A stretch of 64,000 nt of DNA from Paragonimus westermani (lineage: Eukaryota > Platyhelminthes > Trematoda > Plagiorchiida > Troglotrematidae), in NCBI GenBank assembly GCA_008508345.1, contig QNGE01001293.1, positions 29,585 through 93,584 on the forward strand, in the 5' to 3' direction. The notes below the pieces were generated by a model. It was given only the letters and a program-made list of their open reading frames with translations. It did no database searches and had not been told where the DNA came from. Made by a program: the position numbers and the translations under genes. Of the stretch, positions 24,723-38,175 are shown in pieces. The number at the start of each line of letters is the position of its first letter. Position 1 is the first letter of the stretch.

Positions 24723-27700
24723 GGACACACCAAACACAACTGTCGACTATTTGCAGACTATTCTTGTAGCGACAGGAGATTACGTATTAACCATTCAACC
24801 TCAGGCTTTAACCAGACTAAACTTAAACGCGGAGTCCCCTGTGTATTGAGTCCAATCACCAGCTTCCATTCTATCCTACAATTTTGCTTACAAAAAATCC
24901 GCTTTCTCTGAAATGTGATCACTTTTTGCCACAGATAGTGTGTTCTCAGGCAGTACTGGTACACAGTTACCAATCGTGTTGCTTGTAGTGCTTCAAGTCA
25001 CTTGATTTCCGCTGAAGTAAAATGTTAATCTGTTTTCCATGACGGTATTATTTGCATACATTTATCGGACAGACTAATTGTACTTGACATTAACCGGAAT
25101 AAAAAGCTAATTTTAGAAATTTTTCGAAAAATGTTTGCGAGTAAAAATTACGTTTCATCATTGTCTCCATGCCAATCATTTCGTGGTTATACATCTGTGG
25201 GCAGAAACATAAACCATACATAGTAACTACCAATAATGTTTCTGTTATGTTTTAAGCTACATATTAAAACAAGACAACACAATGTGTGTACGGTCTACTT
25301 TTAGTGCTCGTATTCTTAGGTTGAAATGGTTTCAATCGATCCCAGAGTCAGACAGACTGGAACAAGTAGTTGTACTCATCAAAGTAGACCAATAATCATG
25401 GAAAAGTCTGACTGGCATCGGTACGAAGCCCGATATCGCGTATCGACATCCGTGAATGACATCAACTGGTCCAAACTACTAACAAATATTCTTTTCCAGC
25501 TAAATTCTAACAAGCCGGTTTCAAGGAAACATTTTTTCCAATAATATTTTCAGTCAACGTTGAAAGTGTCAGTAGAGTTACGAACCTATGTCCGGTATAT
25601 CATGATCATGAATTATCCGTTAAGGTTGGGCAGCATGCTTAATCTTTATCGATAGGTCTATAAAAATACATCCACATTAGTTCCACTGAATCTAAAAAGA
25701 ATGAACAGTACTTTCCCATAAGATCGATGTATGGATAGAAACATGGCCAGCAACCGATCTTCTGAAGCACTCTTATTTAGTTACTGCTTATCACAATTCT
25801 GAAATGCCATTTTTCATGCTTTGGCGCTCCAAAGGTATAATCTAGTTTACCGTAACCCACCTTATTTTGACTAATTGTTAAGGTTTCGCAATTTAGCGGA
25901 AATTCACTGAGTTCGCAGCTCAGCACATTACGCATAGTCCCACAGACAGGGATAACACTTGATGATCTGTCTGGAAAAACCTCTCATGAATAGTAGAAGG
26001 AAGAAAGTGTTGCATTTATACCCAGTGTTTCAGAACCAGATCAAGTACAGCCAGCTGGTGTGTAAATGGATAGAACTACAAGAACACCACTGGAAGTCAT
26101 GTTATCATAACACCAGTCGAATATGCGTAAAGTAATATCTGACAGTGAACCCTCTATCATAATACATCAGTGTAGAGATATGGACACCCTGCCATATAAG
26201 AAGATGAGTAGGAGATTTGATCTATTCAGTGAAAGAGTTTTACCTCTTAAGTATGCAACAGGGAAACCACATGCTAACTGGTCGTCCGTACAACTCTTTC
26301 TGACTGATCTTAATGGATTAAAATTGTGTGTATTTTGAACACATTTTACAATAAATAAACCGAAGTCAAGACTTAACTGAGGCAAAAAAACCACAGCACT
26401 ACTGTTGTTATCATAGAAAGCAGATATTTTAGAAAAACAGTATAATCCCTTTTGATATCACCCCTTTATCTTTATGAGAGATACTACCTGTGAAATATTG
26501 CAATACAAAGGAGCGGTTTTTCGATTAACCCGGGATATGCGCAGGGACGGACACATGATCCTTGTTCGCTTTGCCTGTATTATACACCCATTTGAAAAAT
26601 CTCATTCGTTTACCCCTAATGACTATTGATGATATACGACTTACCTCCCTGGTTTTATTCGTCCGAAGTGACTGTTACATACAAGTGATGCAACAAATAA
26701 CACATGCAGCTGGGTTGATAAAGAACAGTGTCTAGCACAGATTTAGTGATTTCAAATCAACGCAGATGCAATAGGTTTCCGGTCGGTTCCCAGGACCCGT
26801 CGAGTCGAATGAATTCACATATCCGGTAAACCTCACAAGATTATTTAAAAGCTATTTGACGTGAGTTGATTATTTTGTATCTCGGGTAGTGGAGTGAATA
26901 CGACACAGTCTAAACACAGAACAGGACAAGGGAACAGCACTCATATCAGTTTTGCTGCCGTTTGAACGAACAGAGAACAAGAAAACTGGAGCACGTATAA
27001 AGCCAACTGCAATAAATCTGGCCAGTTACTGGAAGTTAATTGATGGGAATGGTTTTTTTTACCGAATCACCAAAGTACGTGAGGAACTAATTTCTGAAAA
27101 GCTACAAATGATTTAGTCTAAGATAGTTGACGTTTCTAGACCATCTGAAACACCAAACCTTCCTTTCGATTTTACCAAAGATTTGAGTATCTAAAAGGTG
27201 TGGATTGAACTGATATCAGATTTTAACTACATCGGGGTACCAAAGCGAATACACATGCCCGGTTATGTATAAATGATAATCACGGAATATTCGGGAATTA
27301 GAAAAGCAGAACAACGATTGCATTCTCTGAATGCAAATCTTTCTAGAGGTAAAAAGTGCCATATAACCAAGAGTTCAACGTTCACAGTTGTAGTCCAATT
27401 TTTGTTTTTGAACTTTTCAGAGACATAAAATCAATCTCAATAAATCTGCGATACGTCATTTTGGAGAATTTTGCAAGAGGTTAAACTAAAATTATCCGTT
27501 TTTAAAATGAATACTCAAAAAACCAACTGATATTTGGATAAGTGGCAAAAAACAACAGTCAAATTTATTTTACGAAGCGTACAGCATAAGATTGCTGGCG
27601 ACGATACGATGGTAGCACACGAGTGGCTTAGTGGTGATTGTCATCCACCAAATATGCGTACCCGATGAAGCTCGACCAAACATCTGACCACCTGCTTGAA

Positions 27701-30700
27701 TATAACAACGAGTTACCTTCAAAGTTCATTTCCGAACCAACCGAATCTGTAGATCAATGCGGATGACAACAGCACTTGCAACAACCGTGAAGAAACTCAG
27801 TCTGCTTCATACCGGATGAGTGCCAGCAACGACCAACCCAGCCGTGTTTTTGGTAAATGATCACTGACAAATGCGTACTACCTATGTTATCACACTGTAA
27901 ATTTAAAGGAATTAATGATCTTTAGATAGATTGGGTCACTGCTCAATTCTTGCGAGTGTTAGGGGCATCTGCACTGATCTGCGAACGTAGTTGAGTCTAG
28001 ATTCAATCGTACAAATAAACCACAGATGAGGTAAGGCACCAAAATTTTTGCTCTTCAATTTGTATTGCTGAGTCGTTTTGTCTTTATTTCCACTCTCCAG
28101 ACTGAATTAGCAGAGCTGAATCAATGATCATTGTGGTACGAAAAAAGAGCACTCATCAGTCTGGCCACCGGTTTTACCGCGTGTCAACTGGGTAACGTAA
28201 ATCTACACAAGACTTCAAAAGACGTAGGTTTTGCAGTGTTGTGAGACTCATTCGAACGTCCTCGTTTTATGACAGATATGTTGCCAATATGAGACAAATT
28301 TCAGTGGACTGTACACTGCGCAAAACAAACATTTGTCTAGTTGGTGCCTTCGGTTATTAAGCATGGCAAGGGAGCAGTCATTCAGCTCTTCTTAGTGTAA
28401 ATCACACTTGGTATTTCTGTAAACAGTGCCATAAATGTCCGACAAAACCGGTTCCCATCGTGTATTCGGGATAAAAATAAATCAACAGTCTGTCACATCA
28501 TGAACAGATGCCCACATCTTGGGTGAGTCACATCAACAGCAGAAGATATGGAGATTGTGACATTGGACAAAGTTTACATTGGGTTGTAAACAATTCGCTG
28601 TCATTAGTTCACGACCTAAAAATCAGGATTTTCTTTCACCTCGACAACACTGACGAATAAACGGTCGACGAATATGATGATAGTTTCACCAGATAGTAGA
28701 GGTACCGGCTAAATGTAATTGTCGTCGGCAGTAAATCACTGATAGGTCTGTTACTAGTTGTAATCAAGTAAATCGATAGAAATGAAAGAAAAAACGGGAA
28801 CTGTGAAAAAGTCATTGTGGTAGCTTGCGATCTTGTCTGATTGGGTTTGATTTTTTGTCACTTTTAATAGGACGTAGGTTTAAATCTGGTGATCCATAGT
28901 GTTTTTTTTAAAAAATTTTGAACATGTTCACCTAGTGACCATAAGCCTTACTCGGGACAGTCAACAATGGACTACTATCACATACATTGTCCTCTTTACA
29001 ACAAACCCTAAGAAATTCATTGATAGCTCTAAATTTGTGCATTTCGCTGTTTCGGACAAATAGATTATCAGAGGACTGAACTGTAAATGAAGATGATAGA
29101 ATATAAGGCTTAATTTAAACAATGCAAATCACTTAGTCGGCCAGTGTAATCAACACACATTCATTTTAGGGTCGTGAAAGATTTTATGCACCCAATGTAA
29201 TTTGTTATTGCCGCAGACCATTGTCATGGGACTATGTTCAACATGTAAAAGGAAGTTGACATTGTCACAGAGATTGAGAACATAAAGAATTCCGGAAAAA
29301 TGTGATCGATATGTGGTAATAGGATGAATAAACTATGGGAACAGTTGTTTCTCTAAAGTTATTAGAAATATGTTATTCACTCATAAAGGTATCATATGAA
29401 ATTGTCGAGTGGCTGTTTTGTGATAACCCTCCTACGAAGAATATATCAAAATTGTGTAATTATTTTTCATATACTACTGAATCTTGTATGGCTGCGTATC
29501 CACCCCTCTACAATGAATTGGGTAATTTATCTGTGTCATCGAGCGCTCAACGACACGCTCTTTGACCTCAAATATAGACTCTCATCATCAGCTACTCCTG
29601 CTGCACAGTCGAATGACCATGTCGCCTCATCGGTAAGCACTTTCGCGGCGTAACTTGGTCTTATCGCAACGTCACCGAGCCCCGTTGCACAGTCCATTGG
29701 AGTGTTCGAGTGGACAGACATGACGCAACACCTAACCAAATTACACAAATACAATCTACCTCTAGGTAAACACCGAATCCTCTGTCACCGTGGTCAGCCG
29801 TTTGTGGTCAAAATTAATAGACAGCTAATACAATGAAAAACAACCCCATCTGATAAACTCGATTGCTTGTCCTCAGTGTCTACTGAAATAAGTTTTCTCA
29901 TTGGTGCTTCCTTGGGCATAATAGACAGCTTGGTCCGCTGAAAAATTTACTGTGGAAACTCGAGTGCATTGAGTTCGCCTATAAAAGACAGCTTACCTTT
30001 TGTCCTTAAAGTACTATAGTAATGTGGTCTGTACGAGTAAACCATACTCGAGCCATACATCTGGTGTCATTCGACAGAAATTGAAATCAGCTTTTTTCCT
30101 GTCGAAACTGGGATATTCTACTGTGCTGTAAGGAAAGCATGTATCTAAGGTGTACGAAATGTGTACGTAAATACTTGGAAAACGAGGTGACTAGCTCCGC
30201 ACAAAGGATTCGAATGAATTGTTAACTTCAGGCCAAAGGATGCATCAACCTGCCTTCATCAGGACAGCTTTTATCGTTGAAAAGCGGACAAAACAGAACA
30301 TGATAATCAGAAAGCTTGCAGTGGACGCAACAAGACTGAGAAATGCCAATCGTGGCTTAAACTAGTCGTACAACGTGACATAATGATGTCACAACAGAAT
30401 TCGCTAACTGCGTAATAAGAATCAAACGGCACAGTATTGCACAGTTAACACGGGAAACCTTATACAGAGTTGAATTTTTTTCCTTCTAAGTTGAGATTTC
30501 GTCTACTTTAGAAATACAGCGTTCCATTGTCTAACGGTTGATGAAGAATGACAGTAACAGTACACTCCAGAAAAGGCATATTTTTTCCTAATTTACTCAT
30601 TTTGGACCCGCTGACACATGCCTTGTGGTTATCAACACTCTAATGCATGTTAATCACTGAAATAGCTATGCAACTTGAACATGGTACAACTAGTCGTAAT

Positions 30701-30734
30701 GTTTGAAGTCCCATAGACATTTCAGTCAGCCCTT

Positions 30735-30960
30735 TTAAAAAAGAATCACTAGATTCGAGCTTCGCTCTTGTTAGAGCTCATCAGTAGTGCATATACTTTC
30801 CACGGGTAGGGTCAGAACACCGATCATGCTTTCATGAAATAACCGTCTTGACCACTGAGCTATTGTCCCCAGATATCAGGCACGAATGAATAATCGTGTG
30901 CAAATCAGATGTTGGTATGGCCCAGCAAGAGCATGGTAGTTTAGGCCATCACAGGAACTG
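30735..30960 (-). mobile_element. SINE family A copy, minus strand
   Basis: The reverse complement shows the A box region (AGCTCAGTGGTC), the B box region and the ribozyme segment CTGATGAGCTCTAACAAGAG. Stem II is intact, but the second core box reads GAAG rather than GAAA. The cleavage triplet GTC has become ATC, and stem I has lost a pair. It lies in sense orientation relative to the M8 gene and should not self-cleave. Confidence 0.82.
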
Positions 30961-31163
30961 CAGTGAGATGTTTCTGTCTACAGTCCATACGCCACTGAGA
31001 CATAGTTTCCAGTCAAATTGTACACACGACAAGGATTTTAGTAAACGAGACCAACTATAACAAAAAAGGCAAATACACTCTGTGTAACTAGTCAGTACTC
31101 GGATAGGTCACGGGAACAGTTTAATTCACAAACACAGGCAAGTTTATGAAACTAGCTTCTCAC

Positions 31164-31449
31164 CTGATAGTAGGGGCAGTAGTTAGCAAGTGCGATCTTG
31201 CCTCCAACATTGTCTAGTGCCTGTCTGCCTGTCAAATCCCCGCCACCGAGTTCAACGTTTGTGGGTGAAAAAGATGTTATAGGTCGAACGAAATAGACAA
31301 ATTCCGGAGGCAGTGGCTTGGAGTGTGTGACTAGGTTGCAAAACCCGTAACTCACTCCATCTGGTGTACAGCTGACTTGGACACCGATCCGGTCCGCTTC
31401 ATCAGGAGGAGGTTGAATTTGTTGGCAGAAAGGATCGATTGAACTATGT
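31164..31449 (-). CDS. M8 protease exon 11: C-terminal cysteine domain
   Basis: This is the largest exon, 286 bp, following CGCACACTTCAG and ending at CAG/GTGAGA. It encodes PFCQQIQPPP, VSCTPDGVSYGFCNL, KPLPPEFVYFV, an insert rich in G, D and T, then LANYCPYYQ. The order F-C, S-C-x-x-x-G-x-x-Y-G-x-C, L-P-x-x-F-x-Y-F and A-D/N-Y-C-P-x-x-Q is characteristic of the M8 C-terminal domain. The 3' intron is about 8.7 kb. Confidence 0.96.
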
Positions 31450-31957
31450 CTGAAGTGTGCGTGTGTGCGTCAGTGTAAGTAAGGTACAGAATAAAGAAGG
31501 GTGAGGAAATTCAAAAAACACGGAAGTGAGTGTAGAATACCTAGAAAGTGCAAGTTTCCCCGAAAGCAAGTTTTCACAGCGAGCAATATGTAACAAAGAA
31601 GAAAATGGCTGAGTTTGAGTAAATCGATCATGTTTTTTTAAATGATCGGAAGACTGTATTTCAGATGAAGAAAGAGAACTTGACAGATTGCACTAACAAG
31701 ATGCTCGTTATCACAAAGGAGACCGATGGTCAAACTTTTAGGAGTTACAAACGTCCAGTCAGTTTATCGATGAGTAGTTGATGACTTGGTTAATTTCAAG
31801 TTGAACGCCACCCACATTCGCGTTTGTACCTCTCGTATTCAGGAAGACTTTTCAGCATCAGTGGGTGATGTTCAACTTGAAATGCAGCCACTTGACAACA
31901 GAATAGAAACAAGCTTTAGAATCAAGACTCCAAATCACTTATGAAGCGCTAACTCAC
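31450..31957 (-). other. M8 intron (exon 10 to exon 11)
   Basis: A 508-bp intron with GTGAGT and ACTTCAG borders. It contains an inverted pair of decayed family A tails at about 31765-31895. Confidence 0.9.
31765..31895. repeat. Degenerate inverted pair of family A tails
   Basis: TTTCAAGTTGAACGCCACCC on the left is matched in reverse complement by GGGTGATGTTCAACTTGAAA on the right. It is an older relative of the palindrome at 24.0 kb and is preceded by the same outer segment (GATGAGTAGT). Confidence 0.75.
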
Positions 31958-32068
31958 AGTTTTTTCTGTTCCAGCATGTACTCCAAGCAACTTGACATCG
32001 CAAAAGAGCAGCCGAGGCCACGACCCCAGCTGAAGTCATGTGACATTGCATAGTTTGCCCGATACCAG
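31958..32068 (-). CDS. M8 protease exon 10: WYxANY and WGRGLGC segment
   Basis: This exon of 111 bp follows TTATTTCTAG and ends at AAACT/GTGAGT. It encodes WYRANYAMSHDFSWGRGLGC, then SFAMSSCLEYM. The patterns W-Y-x-x-N-Y, W-G-x-G-L-G-C-x-F and S-C are conserved in M8 proteins directly after the Met-turn. One leading base and two trailing bases agree in phase with exons 9 and 11. Confidence 0.96.
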
Positions 32069-33064
32069 CTAGAAATAAGTTGAATGATACTGGTTTATCT
32101 AGGAGAATACAAGATGTTCAGAGACGTATAGACATTGTTTTTACACATTAAGAACACACTGAAGTAGACGACACTTGAATGTAATTGACTGAAATATTGA
32201 TGCAACGTGGCATGCAACGAATTTACTAAGAAAAATCTACGCAAGGGCCTATAAAGACGTCAGTTCAAAGAGGTGATTAACCACAAAATTTCAATGTTCA
32301 ACTTTAACAGTGCTCAACAGTTCATTAGGTAATGGAATCAGTGTATTTGTTAATGTACACGGCTTATTTGTTATAACGAAAGATAACTCCACCTATAAAG
32401 GCACCCTTACTGGTATAACTGTGGAGCGAGATTGTTGTTACCCTACGGTAGTCTTTCCCTCACTAACCAACAGACTACGACTAAAGGGCCCTTCTCCCAA
32501 ACTTTAACTTCCCATGGGTAGGGTACGGCGAACCAGAACTTTCTCTAATTTTGAATGTGCCCGCTATCAAAGGCTGTCTAACTCTGAGGCCACGACTAAC
32601 GGAATGGAGATGTCCATAATTCAGCCACATCAGTTAATCCATTGGCCACGTCCTTGAAACATACCCATTATTCATCGAAACTGCACATCTGTCTACCTGC
32701 TTGTTCTTTGTTGACTATATATATATGCTGATAACATCAAAACACCATCTTCACATTTATACGTCATCCAGCAACCGCCGCTCTCCCATCAATGCAGATA
32801 CAGGTAACCGTAAGTATTTGACATTTATCATTTGTGTACAGACCCATAAGCTGTAAATCAGCCGACGTGGAATTCTTTAGGAAAAGGAGTAAACAAGAAT
32901 TGCGCAGCTGAGAACGAATGAAAAAACGGTGCGTTTTGCTGCGATGAGTCTCATGCTCTATTCAGTTCGCAACGCTGATCGTAAAAGATAGCAGTTGGCG
33001 TCAACATGTCAGCAACTTGGAATGGTCGACTGTTAAATAAGGTTCGTCAGTTGAACTTACTTAC
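32069..33064 (-). other. M8 intron (exon 9 to exon 10)
   Basis: A 996-bp intron with a GTAAGT donor and a TTTCTAG acceptor. The plus-strand open frame at 32310-32507 has no recognisable motif. Confidence 0.9.
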
Positions 33065-33141
33065 CCCGTATCCTCCATCATAGCTAAGGTGATCGGTGAG
33101 ATGCGGTAGGAATTTGTATACGTTGCCGTCATTAATTCGTT
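33065..33141 (-). CDS. M8 protease exon 9: Met-turn
   Basis: This exon of 77 bp follows GCTACAAACAG and ends at ACGGG/GTAAGT. It encodes NELMTATYTNSYRISPITLA followed by MMEDTG. The family motif is N-E-x-M-T, then T-L-A-x-x-E-D-T/S-G-W-Y. The methionine before E-D is the metzincin Met-turn residue. The last two bases (GG) combine with C of exon 10 to complete the glycine before W-Y. Confidence 0.95.
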
Positions 33142-33824
33142 CTGTTTGTAGCGACAATAAAAATAGAAGAGGGTGACATTAAAAAAAGCCATCTTCATAG
33201 TAATGTTTAGAAATTGGTTTCGAATTTCCCACCTGGTAAAAGTCGGGAGGAAAACGGGAACACTTTTTCACTAGCATAAATGTGTGACGTTACGATTCTC
33301 TGACGACCACTTCCAATTCCTCCGACTAAAAACAGGGGAGTACTATGAAGATCCTCTTCAACAGGATCGGTCGTGGATACCAACATTGGGTGTTAGAGAA
33401 AACTTGGTCCTGACAGTCGGGCCCTTGAATCATTTGGCGGATACGAAATGAAGTGGAATGGTTGGACAACTGAACTTCAGACTTTTGATGCGGATTCGTC
33501 AACCAGCTGGTAAAATGAAAGTCATGTGGGGGCGTTCGATCCCTGCTGCCGGTTCGCACTAGATCGAATCACGAAATTTTCATGACTAGATCTTTCCACA
33601 ATAAAACTGCATGAGTTTTCGATTGCTTCAACGATCATGAGAGCTTGATTGGTGACGTGTTACCTGAGCGTTTAATTCGATTTATAACGTCACCCGTGAG
33701 TCACCACATATTTCGAGGGAGATCCTAATGCATCACTGATCTAGTTGCTGCTCGGAAATGGTGGGAAAAAACGGTTGAGGAGGGGAAACCAGCGGAGGCG
33801 GTTTTCCAGACAACTCTAAGACTT

Positions 33825-34180
33825 TCGATTATTTAATTTTAAGTTGAACACCACTTACATTTGATCAAAGCTGTCGCATTCCCGTAGACTTTCCATCCGG
33901 CATCTTTAAAAATAAGCATCAGATTTGAGGTAGGCTGTTGTTAGAGCTCGTCAGTAGTATATATTCTTGCCACGATGGAGATTAAAACTCCGACCGTCCT
34001 GTTATGAGACAAATACGTTTACCACTGTGCCACTGACTTCATACTGGGCACGATCAAATGATCATATCTGAATGCCTGACCACTTTCGCTTGTGACTACT
34101 GATCAGGTTGCCCGATCGCATCAGTGGGAGACAGTTACAGTCTGTCAACTCCAATCGACAATCTCTGTCTACTCACCAGT
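33825..34180 (-). mobile_element. SINE family A, long-form copy
   Basis: The reverse complement runs from a 5' extension (CGATTGGAGTTGACAGAC, then GATCGGGCAACCTGATCA) through the A and B boxes and ribozyme region to the tail TTCAACTTAAAATT. The same 5' extension is present in the 42.8-43.3 kb copy, so it belongs to the family. The ribozyme is dead: the GAAA box is replaced by CTAC and stem II is broken. Confidence 0.85.
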
Positions 34181-35594
34181 AAACCAGTAAATCTGTCTGC
34201 AGTTTCGTAGGCATAGTGTAAAAGATTCCCTAATCCTGTAGCTCACTGACCACCTTTAAGGTTACCACCTCAGTGTTAAAGTGAACGGAGTATTTTCAGC
34301 TTGTTATTGGGTTACCAGTGATGCATCACAGGGTTTCATACTAAGACATTTGCCTTTTGTTCTGTTTATGCATGTAAGTCCACAGCCTGTAAATTCCCCC
34401 CCCTCGTTATTACATTCCAATGACACTAAAATTCGGCGTATAGCAAGCAAATTGGCTGGAAACAAGGAGTTACAGAGTGGTTTAAACGTGTTACACTGCT
34501 GGGCCTATTACTTAACACGGAGAGAAGTAAAGTGAAATAAATCCATAAATTGGGGATGACTGTTTCACATGACCTTAGCATTTCTTCCAGCGGTGCGTCA
34601 GTAGCCAGGAGAGTCAAATTTGCTGTTTTGGTTACTCACTAGGCTGTTTGAGCAGTTCCATTCAGGCTGTTTCTCTGATGATTTTCACTTAGCCATTGCA
34701 CCCCCAAAAGGAAAAGTACAATATGGAATTACAAAACAGGTTATAACACTGATTTTAATACGCTATCCAGATAGGCTGCCTACATTGGGGCAGTTCTCAG
34801 TGTGCCATCGTCAGCTCAGAGAACTGATTGTGGTATTTAGAACGCTCCATCAATCGGAAAATCTCATAAGAAATCTAACAGTGCTTACCAATAACAGCCG
34901 TTCCAGCAGTAGCTAGCCAAATCGATAACGTCAAATAATCTGTGTGACTTTCGGAGAACACTCATTTAGCGTCCGGATGTGTACAATCTGTAAAATTCCA
35001 CCACTCTATCGTGAATATGCCATCGGTAGGTGAACTTAAGTGCAGTTTCGAAGCACATATTCGGGACGGCAGATCAAGCTGTTAGAAAAATCAATTGTCG
35101 GAATCATCGTCGCGGAGTGAAGATAAGTTCAACCTCTCAAAGTTGTTACTAGCCAGCTGTTATCTGCCGTGTGCTGTATTGTGGTTGATAATCAGTGGTT
35201 GAGTTTCTGTTCCACTCATCATCCTTTGACTTCCTCATTCGCAACCTTTCTGTTGCTAACCCGATCCATTCACCTACCAATTTCTCTTCTTTTTGGACCG
35301 TCCATTACAGATTCATATGTACGCGAACTTTCTGTAACCTGTAAATCTTCCATAAATCTCATGAATCGATCAAGCTGGGGAACCAGTTTAAGAGTGAACA
35401 TGCTAACGGTTCCTGGCACTATTGTCCCCAACCACTACGAACCGATCGTTCGGAGAAGTGTGTCAATCCCACGAAGGTGTTTACCAATAACACCAATTCA
35501 TCACACGAGCATTATAGGATTTTGGTTAATGTAGATTGATCAATCAGGGTTGATAGCGGTTTCTGTATTCTCAAAAACTTCTCGACTTGCTCAT

Positions 35595-35850
35595 TCCACA
35601 AAGAAACACTACGATTGCGTTCCGTTTTTGTTAGGGTTCGTCGGTAGTGCATCTCTTTGCTACGGCTGAGATTTGATTTGCGGTTACACTTTCATGAGAC
35701 AAACGTTTAGAACACTGCCACATTAATCTCACATCAGGCGTGACAGAAGTATCACTTTCGAACGCTCAATTTCATTCGCGTGTGAATACTCTGCAAAACG
35801 TCCGGTCACCTCCAGAAAATACAAACTGTCCTGTTAACTTCAACCAAGGA
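35595..35850 (-). mobile_element. SINE family A copy, decayed
   Basis: The reverse complement retains CACTACCGACGAACCCTAAC, GGAAC and TAGTG, which are recognisable but mutated ribozyme boxes with stem I still paired. The A box region and the 5' extension (GAACGCTCAATTT region on the plus strand) follow. It lies in sense orientation relative to the M8 gene. Confidence 0.75.
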
Positions 35851-36192
35851 CTTAACGACTAGGACTGCTTTTCAACTTAAGGCAACAGAAATCATTGACT
35901 TGACCTAAACAGAATGATATTTTGGTTACTAGTAATTGATAGGAGGATTTTGGTTTGAAGACATTCAAAACTTTATTACTGGAAGTATTTACATGGAAAA
36001 CATCAACATATGAGCCTAGTGTGTAATAAACTAAGTCTGTAGACAGTTGAAAGAAAGTATAGATCACAACCGGTCCAAGATCTGAGTTTGCAATTCAACT
36101 AAAATAACACACATAATGGTGTGTGCGGGGATTATATTTTTTTCATAATAGTCAATTGCTTAAATCTGTTAGAACATTATTTGATGTCATAA

Positions 36193-37110
36193 ATTGAAGT
36201 CACAATTCATTTTGACTTGTTTTTTAACTTTCTCAATAATATCCACCCCAACTTATCTTTATCTCACGAAGTTGAGTCGAACAATAGTTTACCTTTTTTG
36301 GATGTACTCATTACTAGACGTGCAGATGGTACTTTACAACGTTCAGTTTACCGCAAAGCAACTTGGGGTGGTCAATATCTGCAGTTTTCCAGTTTTGCTT
36401 CTATTGCATACAAACGGGGTTTAGTTAAGACACTGTTTCAGAGAGCCAAGCGCATTTGTACTCCGGATATTCTGAAGACAGAACAGGAGTTATTGAGTCA
36501 AACCTTACTAACAAATGGATACCCCGACAAATTCATTGAGGCGCATAATACGGTGAAGAAAAGCACTGAGTTCAAACTGATGGCTCAAAAGTAGGATGTC
36601 TTCCTATTCTTGCCATTCAAGGGTGACCACCTAGCCAACAACATAGAGGACAAATTAAAGTCTGCGCTGGCTCGAACGTATGCGGCTGCGCAGTTGCGCC
36701 TATTTCATTCCACTAGTGGACCAGTTCTCCGCAAACGCAAAAGTAGCATGTCAAACTGTTCTGTCTCCCATGTTGTGTACCAGTTCATTTGCAGTTGCAG
36801 TGACGTTTACGTAGGCAGAACAGACCGACAACTAGCAAAGCGAGTCGCCGAACACATCCCGGAGTGGTTGAAACATCAGATGACGCACCAGTCCCAACTG
36901 GTTGCACTGACTACTCGAAATCCAACGTCATCGATTGCTAAACACTTTATGACAACAGATAATCATGTTGACTCATTAAGCACATCCAAGATATTGTTGC
37001 GCAACCGAAACCCGAAGTTTTTAGCTTTCTGCGGAGCGATGCTCATTCGAACTTACCAACTGGCGTTGTGTGCCCAGAAGTGGTTGAAGCAACCCGTCGG
37101 GTTGCCATGA
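36193..37110 (+). pseudogene. Penelope-like element: RT C-terminus plus GIY-YIG endonuclease
   Basis: Two open segments in the same frame are separated by a single TAG at 36592-36594. The first (from about 36217) encodes the end of the reverse transcriptase, with NNIHPNL, SLPFLDVLITRRADG, SVYRKATWGGQYLQFSSF and NGYPDKFIEAH. This F-L-D-V/L segment and thumb-type tail is typical of Penelope-like retroelements. The second (to the stop at 37110) starts FLFLPFKGD and contains CSCSDVYVGRT, RVAEHIPEWL and a late histidine and asparagine region, which is the GIY-YIG endonuclease with its Penelope-specific C-x-C spacing. The catalytic fingers and palm upstream are missing because an in-frame stop (TAA at 36190) closes the 5' side. 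Such elements are known in schistosomes (Perere-10). Confidence 0.9.
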
Positions 37111-38067
37111 TCATGACTACATAATAATTGGTGTAACTATATGTGTGTCTAGTCCCTGTTTGCCCTTATCTATATGATGTATATAATTGGTATGTTTTAC
37201 GTTTGCGACTGATGACAGTAAATGAGGTGTTAACATATCGCAATATGTTTTCTTTCTGCTCTGATGATGAAGAAGTAACAAGCACAGTGGTGTATCAAGC
37301 ATACGATGTGATCCACGTGCAACAACATATTAACGATACTCATCGAAAATAACCGTAGAAAAAAACGGTAAGGTGTTTGAATCAGTTCTGACAATACCTA
37401 GCCGATTGTCAATCTTGGTGGCCACATGTGTTTTCATGAAGTAATATAACTTCCAAAACACAGCCATTTTGGAAAGTTCTGCCAGGGGATTGACCAAAAA
37501 TGACTCATTTAAGGTACAAAAACAAGTAATCATAGGAATTAAAAGGAGGGCATGGCAGTATTTAACTTCACTATTCGACACTATTCACCTATATGTTAAA
37601 ATCATTCATGTGAACGCCGACGCGAAATGCCAAGAATATATCTTACGTATTTATTCATATATCCCGATTTGTTATGAAAAAACAGGTAGCTACACAAAAT
37701 TGTGATATTTTAGAACTGTCCTGAACACATAAGACTCAGAATTATGTTCAACAAGTTGATACCTCGATAGTTATTAACGTGATTCGGCAAAGTTTCCAAA
37801 TTTTATACCATACGACTTTCGCTACAGAGTGATATATTGATTGGTATGTACAAAAGTTGTTAGATTTTCCACATCTAAACGCGCTTGCTCGAACTCGTTA
37901 CGCTATCGCTGAGTTAGCCCAATTTCAAAACATGTGCGATCCTTGAAAAAAAACGCTTTACACAAAATAGATTTAACTAGCTGAATACAAATAGTACACT
38001 TTTAGGCTTTTACATAAGTATGAGCCAATTCGAAAGTTAGATGTTGGCAAAAGCATGAAGAAATTAC

Positions 38068-38175
38068 CTCGAGAAGGCGCTTTTCCCAGTGCGTCAAGAA
38101 CACACCGGCTTCGTCCTGGTCTTCAAGTTCGACACCATCTAACGTTGGGCAGTCAAAAAATGCGCGTGCCACTCG
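38068..38175 (-). CDS. M8 protease exon 8: third zinc histidine
   Basis: This exon of 108 bp (36 codons, phase 0 at both ends) follows GTTTGATTTAG and ends at CTCGAG/GTAATT. It encodes [20 protein letters not shown] followed by [11 protein letters not shown]. The histidine in F-L-T-H-W-E-K-R is the third zinc ligand of M8 enzymes, and C-P-T-L-x-G-x-E-L-E is strongly conserved. The intron on its 5' side is 189 bp and the one on its 3' side is about 4.9 kb. Confidence 0.96.

Larger units (their letters stand above)
22463..31163 (-). other. Large M8 intron (exon 11 to exon 12)
   Basis: This is about 8.7 kb of intron. It contains the 259-bp palindrome (24032-24290), a family B SINE (24442-24722) and a family A SINE (about 30735-30960). 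Between 24.7 and 30.7 kb I found no exon, named repeat or structured element. Confidence 0.85.
33142..38067 (-). other. M8 intron (exon 8 to exon 9) hosting three mobile elements
   Basis: About 4.9 kb with GTAATT and ACAAACAG borders. It contains two minus-strand family A copies (33.8-34.2 and 35.6-35.85 kb) and a plus-strand Penelope-like remnant (36.2-37.3 kb). Plus-strand open frames at 34281-34535, 34620-34916 and 35169-35534 are unremarkable. Confidence 0.85.
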
